A DNA stretch of 5,848 nt from Betaproteobacteria bacterium (GTDB taxonomy: Bacteria; Pseudomonadota; Gammaproteobacteria; Burkholderiales; Rhodocyclaceae), in NCBI GenBank assembly GCA_016880375.1, contig JAEHDO010000099.1, forward strand, positions 1 through 5,848, given 5' to 3'. The notes under the pieces are model-generated. The model saw only the letters and a program-made list of their open reading frames with translations. It was not told where the DNA came from and did not search any database. This document shows positions 1 through 4,980 of the stretch, in pieces. A program made the position numbers and the translations under genes. Positions within the stretch are counted from its first letter, which is position 1; every line of letters starts with the position of its first letter.

Positions 1-166
1 ACCTGAGAGATTCCCGCGCTGGCGGGGTGCCCCTTCGGTGGGCGGCGCATGCCGCCTCTCTCCAGATTTTGTGCTTCGCTGCGCGGCCCTTTTGCCTGAG
101 CGGTTCCGGGTGTTGCGCCTTCGGCGGCGGCCCCGTTTAGAAATGGCCGCTCTCTCCCGCGCGAGC
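1..166 (-). promoter_or_regulatory. Tandem glycine riboswitch (two aptamers, second cut by window edge)
   Basis: Read on the minus strand, this stretch carries the conserved blocks of the glycine riboswitch twice. Aptamer 1 spans about 162 to 81. It has a perfect 6-bp closing stem (162-157 with 86-81), a GAGAGAG block, a GCGGCC/GGCCGC stem (150-145 with 132-127), then GCCGAAGGCGCAA and CUCAGGCAAAAGG. A short A-rich linker leads to aptamer 2 (about 66 leftward), with CUGGAGAGAG, a GGCGGC/GCCGCC hairpin (56-51 with 46-41), CACCGAAGGGGCA, a CCCGC/GCGGG hairpin (26-22 with 17-13) and CUCUCAGGU at the edge. The final AAAAGGAC-type block and the closing strand lie outside the window. The family binds glycine and in Proteobacteria usually switches on glycine-cleavage genes such as gcvT. 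The controlled gene lies to the left and cannot be seen, so that target is inference. Confidence 0.9.
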
Positions 167-172
167 GCTGCG

Positions 173-201
173 ACTATAGCTTGCAGCCAATGCGGAATCA
201 A
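173..201 (-). promoter_or_regulatory. Probable sigma-70 promoter of the glycine riboswitch transcript
   Basis: On the minus strand a -35 element TTGATT (201-196) and a -10 element TATAGT (178-173) are separated by exactly 17 bases. Initiation about seven bases further on, near 166, would place the RNA 5' end roughly four bases before the first closing stem of aptamer 1. That fit supports the assignment. The promoter lies immediately upstream of the divergent hydrolase gene, so the two units share a control region of about 60 bases. Confidence 0.7.
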
Positions 202-216
202 GGAGTAATCATCGGT

Positions 217-222
217 TATGAT
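217..222 (+). promoter_or_regulatory. Candidate -10 element for the hydrolase gene
   Basis: TATGAT at 217-222 is one base from the sigma-70 -10 consensus and stands out in GC-rich DNA. No good -35 hexamer lies at the right distance (the 194-200 region reads GGAATCA), so support is partial. Initiation about seven bases downstream, near 229, would leave almost no leader before the ATG at 232, meaning a leaderless or near-leaderless mRNA. The ATG embedded in this hexamer could instead be the start of a tiny leader ORF, so the two readings compete. Confidence 0.35.
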
Positions 223-231
223 TTGCGACTT

Positions 232-1095
232 ATGAAATCAAGCACTTCCGAATTCCTGACGATTCGCGGACTGAAAAGCCACGTGCGACTGTGGGGGCCG
301 GCCGATGCGCCGAAGCTGTTCCTCCTGCACGGCTGGATGGACTGCTCGGCCTCGTTCCAGTTTCTCGTCGATGCTTTCGTGCGCGACTGGCGCGTCATCG
401 CGCCCGACTGGCGCGGCTTCGGCCAGTCGGAATGGCTGAACCGGTCCTACTGGTTTCCCGACTACCTCGCCGACCTCGAAAAGTTTCTCGACCATTACTC
501 GCCGGGCGAAACGGTGCGCCTGGTCGGCCACAGCATGGGCGGCAATGTCGTCGGCCTCTACGCCGGTGTGCGCCCGGCGCGGGTGGCGAAGCTGGTGATC
601 CTGGAGGGCTTCGGCCTATACCGGACCGAGCCGTCGCAGGCACCGGGCCGCTACGCCAAGTGGCTGGATCAGGACAAGGCCGGCGCGACACTGCGCGACT
701 ACGCCGACCTGGCGGAGTTTGCCCAGCGGCTGATGCGCGACAACCCGCGCCTGATGCAGGAGAAGGCGGATTTCCTGGCGGCGAACTTCTCGCAGCGGCG
801 GCCGGATGGTCGCTTCGGCTATGCCGCCGATCCCTGGCATCGCGTGGTGAATCCGGTGCTCTACCGCATCGAGGAGGCGCAGGCCTGCTGGGGCGCGGTG
901 ACGGCGCCGGTGCTGTGGATGGTGGCGCGCGACTCGCATCTCTACAAGGAATTCGCCGGCAGGGAAGAGGAATATCAGGCGCGCCTCGCCAGCTTTCACG
1001 AGTTGCGCGAGGTGGTGCTGGAGGATAGCGGCCATATGCTGCACCACGACCAGCCGCAGCGGCTGGCGGCGCTGCTGGAAGAATTCCTCGGGTAA
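232..1095 (+). CDS. Alpha/beta-fold hydrolase
   Basis: This 287-residue protein is an alpha/beta hydrolase. The early HGW motif (residues 33-35) supplies the oxyanion-hole region. GHSMGG (99-104) is the nucleophile elbow with Ser101. Asp234, in VARDS after a core strand, is the likely acid, and His268 in DSGHML completes the triad. The segment between about 130 and 220 fits the helical lid that sets specificity. ILEGFG (123-128), after the nucleophile strand, resembles serine-hydrolase-like (SERHL/MEST-type) and MhpC-type members. There is no signal peptide, so it is probably cytoplasmic. The substrate cannot be predicted; an ester, lactone or thioester is possible. I chose the ATG at 232 because the conserved fold begins soon after it. 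Upstream in-frame starts (TTG 181, ATG 190, TTG 223) would run into the divergent promoter region, and 232 itself lacks a well-placed Shine-Dalgarno. The PHP gene follows after 9 bases. Confidence 0.88.
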   Translation: MKSSTSEFLTIRGLKSHVRLWGPADAPKLFLLHGWMDCSASFQFLVDAFVRDWRVIAPDWRGFGQSEWLNRSYWFPDYLADLEKFLDHYSPGETVRLVGHSMGGNVVGLYAGVRPARVAKLVILEGFGLYRTEPSQAPGRYAKWLDQDKAGATLRDYADLAEFAQRLMRDNPRLMQEKADFLAANFSQRRPDGRFGYAADPWHRVVNPVLYRIEEAQACWGAVTAPVLWMVARDSHLYKEFAGREEEYQARLASFHELREVVLEDSGHMLHHDQPQRLAALLEEFLG

Positions 1096-1104
1096 GATCA
1101 ACCC

Positions 1105-1938
1105 ATGAAAGCTGATTTGCATTGCCATTCCAACGTCTCCGACGGCCTGCTGCCGCCGGCGGAGGTGGCGCGCCGTGCCGCCGACAGGGGCGTGGAACTG
1201 CTCTCCCTGACCGACCACGATGACGTCGCCGGGCTGGCCGAGGCGCGTGCCGCCTTCGAAGCGCGCGGCCTGCGCTTTCTCGACGGCAGCGAGATCTCGG
1301 TGTCCTGGCGCGACGACGCCAGCTTTCATGTCGTCGGCCTCGGCATCGATCCTGCCAACAGGGAATTGTTCGAGGGTCTGAAGTCGATCCGCGCCGGCCG
1401 CGACGGCCGCGCCCATCGCATCGCCGACGAGCTGGAGAAAATCGGCATCCATGGCGCCTACGAGGGCGCGGCGCGCTATGCCGAAAAGGCCTCGATCATC
1501 AGCCGCGCCCACTTCGCCCGCTTCCTCGTCGAGCGGAAGATCTCGCCCGACTTCAAGCGCGTGTTCGACCATTACCTTGCCAAGGGCAAGCCCGGCTACG
1601 TGCCGCACGAGTGGGCATCGGTGGAGGCGGCGCTGCGCTGGATCGGCAATGCCGGCGGCGTGGCGGTGCTGGCGCACCCCCTGCGCTACCGCGTCAGCCG
1701 TGACGAACTGCGCGTCTTCCTCGGCGAATTCCGGGATTGCGGCGGCCAGGGCATCGAGGTGGCCTGCGGCGCGCACACGTTCGAGGAAGTGCAGGAATGT
1801 GCCCGCCTGGCGCGGCACTTCGGCCTGAAGGCCTCCGTCGCCTCGGATTTCCACGGCCCGGGCGAGAGCTATGCCGACCTCGGCATGACGCCGCCGCTGC
1901 CCGACGATCTCGTGCCGATCTGGCGCGACCTGATCTGA
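1105..1938 (+). CDS. rnm: PHP-domain phosphoesterase, YciV/RNase AM (TrpH) family
   Basis: The 277-residue protein is a PHP (polymerase and histidinol phosphatase) metalloenzyme. Metal-ligand motifs are visible in order: HCH at residues 6-8 with Asp13, TDHD at 36-39, Glu63 in GSEIS, His75 in FHVVGLGI, His136 in RAHF, His191 in LAHP and SDFH at 247-250. The arrangement matches the YciV/TrpH group. E. coli YciV is described as RNase AM, a 5'-3' exoribonuclease that matures rRNA 5' ends. A Chromobacterium relative hydrolyses 3',5'-nucleoside bisphosphates such as pAp. Either activity would be cytoplasmic and depend on divalent metals; which one dominates here is not visible. E. coli also keeps this gene next to yciO, which starts 7 bases after this stop codon, supporting both assignments. 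The ATG at 1105 sits 9 bases after the hydrolase stop with only a weak ribosome-binding site, suggesting coupled translation. Confidence 0.88.
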   Translation: MKADLHCHSNVSDGLLPPAEVARRAADRGVELLSLTDHDDVAGLAEARAAFEARGLRFLDGSEISVSWRDDASFHVVGLGIDPANRELFEGLKSIRAGRDGRAHRIADELEKIGIHGAYEGAARYAEKASIISRAHFARFLVERKISPDFKRVFDHYLAKGKPGYVPHEWASVEAALRWIGNAGGVAVLAHPLRYRVSRDELRVFLGEFRDCGGQGIEVACGAHTFEEVQECARLARHFGLKASVASDFHGPGESYADLGMTPPLPDDLVPIWRDLI

Positions 1939-1945
1939 TTCGGCC

Positions 1946-2572
1946 ATGGCCCAGTTTTTTTCCGTCCATCCCGAGCAACCGCAGCCGCGGCTGATTCACC
2001 AGGCGGCTGAAATTCTGCGCGCCGGCGGCATAGTGGCCTTCCCGACGGATGCGGCGTATTCGCTCGGCTGCCACGTCGGCGATGCCGATGCCGTGGCGCG
2101 CATCCGCGCCATTCGCGAGGTGGACGAGCGCCACCATTTCACCCTGATGTGCCGCGATCTGTCCGAGATTGCCAACTACGCCCGGGTGGACAACGCCCAG
2201 TTCCGCCTGCTCAAGGCGACGACGCCGGGCAGCTACACCTTCATCCTGGAGGGCACCAAGGAGCTGCCGCGGCGCATCCTGCATCCGAAGCGCAAGACCA
2301 TCGGACTGCGCGTGCCGGCCCACCCACTGCCGCTGGCGCTGCTGGAAGAACTGAACGAACCGATGCTGACCTCGACCCTGATGCTGCCGGGGGATGACCT
2401 GCCTCTGAACGACCCGGAGGAAATCCGTGAGCGCCTGGAGAAACGCATCGACCTGGTCATCGAAGCCGGGGCCTGCGGGCTGGAAATGACCACGGTGGTC
2501 GATCTCACCGGCCCGTCGCCTGTGCTGGTGCGCGCCGGGGGCGGGTCACTGGAGCCTCTGGGACTGGCTTAG
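1946..2572 (+). CDS. yciO: YciO, YrdC/Sua5-fold protein
   Basis: This 208-residue protein matches E. coli YciO (about 206 residues) along its whole length as I recall it: the N-terminal MAQFF..HP, PTD at 33-35, HFTLMCRDLSE at 64-74, TPGSYTFIL at 93-101, KRKTIGLRVP at 115-124 and the DPEEI..RLEK region at 156-166. It has the YrdC fold used by TsaC/Sua5 to make threonylcarbamoyl-AMP for the tRNA t6A modification. The residues generally conserved in true TsaC differ here. The K-x-R-P segment is replaced by REVDERHHF, and the S-x-N motif reads S-T-L (143-145). In E. coli YciO does not replace TsaC in vivo, so an essential t6A role should not be assumed even though automatic annotation often says threonylcarbamoyladenylate synthase. 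The gene is probably cotranscribed with the PHP gene. A possible promoter or hairpin region follows before the next gene. Confidence 0.93.
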   Translation: MAQFFSVHPEQPQPRLIHQAAEILRAGGIVAFPTDAAYSLGCHVGDADAVARIRAIREVDERHHFTLMCRDLSEIANYARVDNAQFRLLKATTPGSYTFILEGTKELPRRILHPKRKTIGLRVPAHPLPLALLEELNEPMLTSTLMLPGDDLPLNDPEEIRERLEKRIDLVIEAGACGLEMTTVVDLTGPSPVLVRAGGGSLEPLGLA

Positions 2573-2577
2573 GGCGG

Positions 2578-2606
2578 TTAGCCGGTCTGGTAGAATTGCC
2601 GGCTTA
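2578..2606. repeat. Imperfect inverted repeat between yciO and the protease gene
   Basis: TTAGCCGG (2578-2585) and CCGGCTTA (2599-2606) form an 8-bp inverted repeat with one mismatch and a 13-base centre. The centre contains the candidate -10 element TAGAAT. The symmetry could be an operator or a modest RNA hairpin. There is no uninterrupted run of T after the right arm (ATTTCGCT follows), so it does not look like a standard intrinsic terminator. Confidence 0.4.
2588..2596 (+). promoter_or_regulatory. Candidate extended -10 promoter for the protease-trpS-scpA unit
   Basis: TGGTAGAAT at 2588-2596 fits an extended -10 (TG-n-TAGAAT) and lies in the only intergenic gap above 12 bases in the plus-strand run. 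The bases at the -35 distance (TTAGGG, 2569-2574, 16-base spacer) are a poor match, which is tolerated with an extended -10. Initiation near 2603 would leave a leader of about 20 bases before the ATG at 2622. That leader has no recognisable Shine-Dalgarno; it reads CGCTCCTCCGAC. The call rests on sequence resemblance only. Confidence 0.4.
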
Positions 2607-2621
2607 TTTCGCTCCTCCGAC

Positions 2622-3281
2622 ATGGACAACCTGATCCAGACCTTGGCGATCTACGCCATTCCGGTCCTTCTCGCCATTACCCTGCACGAAGCCGCCCACG
2701 GCTATGTGGCGCGGCATTTCGGCGATCCGACGGCCTATCTGGCCGGGCGCATCAGCCTGAATCCGCTGCGTCACGTCGATCCGGTCGGCACCATATTGGT
2801 ACCCGGTGCGATCCTGGTGGCAAGCAAGCTGATCGGCGGCAGCGCCATGCTCTTCGGCTGGGCCAAGCCGGTGCCGGTGGATTTTGCGCGGCTGCGCAAC
2901 CCGAAGAAGGACATGCTGTGGGTCGCGGCGGCGGGACCGTTCACCAACCTGCTGATGGCGGTCGGCTGGGCGGCGCTGCTCAAGTTTGCCAGCATGGCGC
3001 CGGAAAACCTGTACACAGTGCCGATGGCCAAGATGGCCCTGGCCGGGATTGAAATCAACGCGGTGCTGATGCTGCTCAACCTGTTGCCCATTCCGCCGCT
3101 CGACGGCGGGCGCATTGCCGTCAGCCTGCTGCCGCATCGCCTGGCCTGGAAGTTCTCCAGGCTTGAGCCCTACGGCCTGGCGATTCTGCTGGTGCTGCTG
3201 TTCACCGATATACTCGGCATCATATTGTGGCCGTTGATGGTGGGGTTCCGCCATCTGCTGTCCGTCATTTTCCAGTTCTAG
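2622..3281 (+). CDS. Minimal site-2 protease family (M50) intramembrane metalloprotease
   Basis: The 219-residue protein is almost entirely hydrophobic and carries both halves of the S2P active site. HEAAH at 22-26 (His22, Glu23, His26) lies in the first membrane segment (about 5-25). NLLPIPPLDGG at 153-163, with Asp161 as the third zinc ligand, lies in a later segment (about 136-160). AGPFTN at 104-109 and the FGWAKPVPV stretch at 78-86 are also typical of the small S2P-like group. Further hydrophobic stretches occur at about 56-72, 98-122 and 184-218. There is no PDZ domain, unlike RseP, so it belongs to the short, poorly characterised class found in many bacteria. Cleavage of a transmembrane substrate inside the inner membrane is expected from the family, but no substrate or partner is evident nearby. 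trpS starts 10 bases after the stop, so the two genes are likely cotranscribed. Confidence 0.9.
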   Translation: MDNLIQTLAIYAIPVLLAITLHEAAHGYVARHFGDPTAYLAGRISLNPLRHVDPVGTILVPGAILVASKLIGGSAMLFGWAKPVPVDFARLRNPKKDMLWVAAAGPFTNLLMAVGWAALLKFASMAPENLYTVPMAKMALAGIEINAVLMLLNLLPIPPLDGGRIAVSLLPHRLAWKFSRLEPYGLAILLVLLFTDILGIILWPLMVGFRHLLSVIFQF

Positions 3282-3291
3282 AACGATAATC

Positions 3292-4494
3292 ATGTACGCA
3301 GAAAGAGTCCTCTCCGGCATGCGCCCCACCGGGCGCCTCCACCTCGGCCACTACCACGGCGTCCTCAAGAACTGGGTCAAGCTGCAGAACGAGTATCCCT
3401 GCCTGTTCTTCGTCGCCGACTGGCATGCCCTGACCACGGCCTACGACGAGCCGGGCACCATCGAGAATAACGCCTGGGAGATGGTCATCGACTGGCTGGC
3501 AGCGGGCGTCGATCCTTCTCAGGCGACGCTGTTCATCCAGTCGCGCGTGCCGGAGCACGCCGAACTGCACCTGCTGCTGTCGATGATGACGCCGCTCGGC
3601 TGGCTCGAGCGCGTGCCGACCTACAAGGACCAGCAGGAGAAGCTGGAACACAAGGACCTGTCGACCTACGGCTTTCTCGGCTACCCGCTGCTGCAGTCGG
3701 CCGACATCCTGATTTATCGCGCCAACCGTGTGCCGGTGGGCGAGGACCAGGTGCCGCATATCGAATTTTCCCGGGAAATCGCGCGCCGCTTCAATCACCT
3801 CTACGGCCGCGAGGCGGACTTCGAGGAGAAGGCACGCACGGCGGTGAAGAAACTCGGCGCCAAGCGTGCGAAACTGTACGAGGAACTGCGCACACACTTC
3901 CAGCAGGAGGGCGACCACACGGCACTGGAACGCGCCCACGCCCTGCTCGAGGAGGCGCAGAACCTGTCGATGGGCGACCGCGAGCGGCTGTTCGGCTTCC
4001 TCGAAGGCAGCAGCAAGATGATCCTGGTCGAGCCCGATGCACTGCTCACCGAGGCGGCGAAGATGCCCGGCCTGGACGGGCAGAAGATGTCGAAGTCCTA
4101 CAACAACACGATTGCGCTGCGCGAGAGCGCTGATTCGGTGACGAAGAAGATCCGCACCATGCAGACGGATCCGGCGCGGGTGCGCCGCACCGATCCCGGC
4201 GATCCGGAGCGTTGTCCGGTGTGGCAGTTCCATCTGGTGTATTCGGACGAGAGCACCAAGCAATGGGTGCAGCAGGGCTGCCGCAGCGCCGGCATCGGCT
4301 GCATCGAGTGCAAGCATCCGGTAATCGACGCCGTGCTCAAGGAGCAGGAGCCTATGCATGAGCGGGCCCAGGCCTATATCGACGATCCGGCCCTGGTGCG
4401 CAATATCATCGCCGACGGTTGCGAGCGGGCGCGCAAGCTGGCCAACGAGACCATGCGCGACGTGCGCGAAGCCGTAGGCCTGAACTACACGTGA
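3292..4494 (+). CDS. trpS: Tryptophan--tRNA ligase (TrpRS), cysteine-motif type with central insertion
   Basis: This 400-residue class I aminoacyl-tRNA synthetase charges tRNA-Trp with tryptophan using ATP. The HIGH-type signature is HLGH at 17-20 after SGMRPTGRL, and the KMSKS loop is at 265-269. The tryptophan-site region is recognisable in GYPLLQSADIL (130-140) and in GEDQVPHIEFSREIARRFN (150-168). The usual bacterial enzyme is about 330-345 residues. The extra length is mostly a charged, helical-looking insertion at about 172-240, between the catalytic core and the strand leading to KMSKS. Cys308, Cys330, Cys337 and Cys340 form C-x21-C-x6-C-x2-C, nearly the pattern that holds a [4Fe-4S] cluster in Thermotoga maritima TrpRS. 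The ATG at 3292 follows the protease stop by 10 bases and has no strong Shine-Dalgarno, so coupling is likely. The thioesterase gene follows within 8 bases or overlaps by 4. Confidence 0.97.
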   Translation: MYAERVLSGMRPTGRLHLGHYHGVLKNWVKLQNEYPCLFFVADWHALTTAYDEPGTIENNAWEMVIDWLAAGVDPSQATLFIQSRVPEHAELHLLLSMMTPLGWLERVPTYKDQQEKLEHKDLSTYGFLGYPLLQSADILIYRANRVPVGEDQVPHIEFSREIARRFNHLYGREADFEEKARTAVKKLGAKRAKLYEELRTHFQQEGDHTALERAHALLEEAQNLSMGDRERLFGFLEGSSKMILVEPDALLTEAAKMPGLDGQKMSKSYNNTIALRESADSVTKKIRTMQTDPARVRRTDPGDPERCPVWQFHLVYSDESTKQWVQQGCRSAGIGCIECKHPVIDAVLKEQEPMHERAQAYIDDPALVRNIIADGCERARKLANETMRDVREAVGLNYT

Positions 4495-4502
4495 GCGCAG
4501 GC

Positions 4503-4973
4503 ATGGCGCACAACCGAGACTTCGAAACGAAGCTGCTGGCCTCGATCCACGAAATCTTCGCCGATAAGATCCCCTTCAACAAGGTGCTCGGCCTGGACGT
4601 GGTATCGCTCGCCGGCGAATGCCCGGTGCTGCGCTTCGCCATGCGGCCCGAACTGGTCGGCAATTTCGTGCGCGGCAATCTGCACGGCGGCGTCATTTCC
4701 TCGGTGATCGACGTCTGCGGCGGCCTGACGGCCTTCCTCGGCCTCCAGAGAAAACTGCGCGACGAGCCGATCGAAGAGCGCCTGCAACGCTTTGCCCGCA
4801 TCGGCACCATCGACATGCGTGTCGACTATCTGCGGCCAGGCCACGGCGAGTGGTTCGAGGCGAAGGGCACCATCCTGCGCACCGGCAACAAGGTGGCGGT
4901 GACACGCATGGAGCTGCATAACGACGGCGGCGAACTGATCGCCATCGGCACCGGCGCCTATACCGTTGCATAA
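4503..4973 (+). CDS. YigI-like hotdog-fold acyl-CoA thioesterase
   Basis: The 156-residue protein has the PaaI/YigI-type hotdog thioesterase pattern: IPFNKVLGL at 23-31, LVGNF at 51-55, NLHGGVISSVID at 59-70 with the signature HGG at 61-63, RIGTIDMRVDYLRPG at 99-113, and GNKVAV at 128-133 near the C-terminus. As I recall E. coli YigI, similarity covers the full length. That enzyme hydrolyses medium- and long-chain acyl-CoAs and supports growth on unusual fatty acids. The protein is expected to be cytoplasmic and active as a dimer or tetramer; its exact chain length is unknown. I took the ATG at 4503. A GTG at 4491 overlaps the trpS stop as GTGA and would give 160 residues with coupled translation; neither start has a clear Shine-Dalgarno. 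It has no obvious functional link to trpS or scpA beyond likely cotranscription. scpA starts 7 bases after its stop. Confidence 0.87.
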   Translation: MAHNRDFETKLLASIHEIFADKIPFNKVLGLDVVSLAGECPVLRFAMRPELVGNFVRGNLHGGVISSVIDVCGGLTAFLGLQRKLRDEPIEERLQRFARIGTIDMRVDYLRPGHGEWFEAKGTILRTGNKVAVTRMELHNDGGELIAIGTGAYTVA

Positions 4974-4980
4974 GACCGAC

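Noticed and set aside
1..180. Plus-strand hairpins at the left edge as an intrinsic terminator
   Set aside because: The stems and conserved loops are fully explained by the minus-strand glycine riboswitch, and no stem is followed by a suitable T run on the plus strand.
181..231. Upstream in-frame starts (TTG 181, ATG 190, TTG 223) for the hydrolase
   Set aside because: They add residues with no family similarity and fall in the divergent promoter region. The ATG at 232 better matches the start of the fold, though this is not proven.
616..1947. 443-codon open frame on the minus strand
   Set aside because: It lies antisense to the hydrolase and PHP genes, whose catalytic motifs are intact. 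Its composition shows no recognisable domain, and long antisense frames are expected in GC-rich coding DNA.
1946..2572. Calling this gene tsaC (essential t6A enzyme)
   Set aside because: Length and motifs follow YciO, and key TsaC residues appear substituted.
3265..4359. 364-codon open frame on the minus strand
   Set aside because: It is the antisense shadow of trpS, rich in Leu, His, Arg and Gln with no domain signature.
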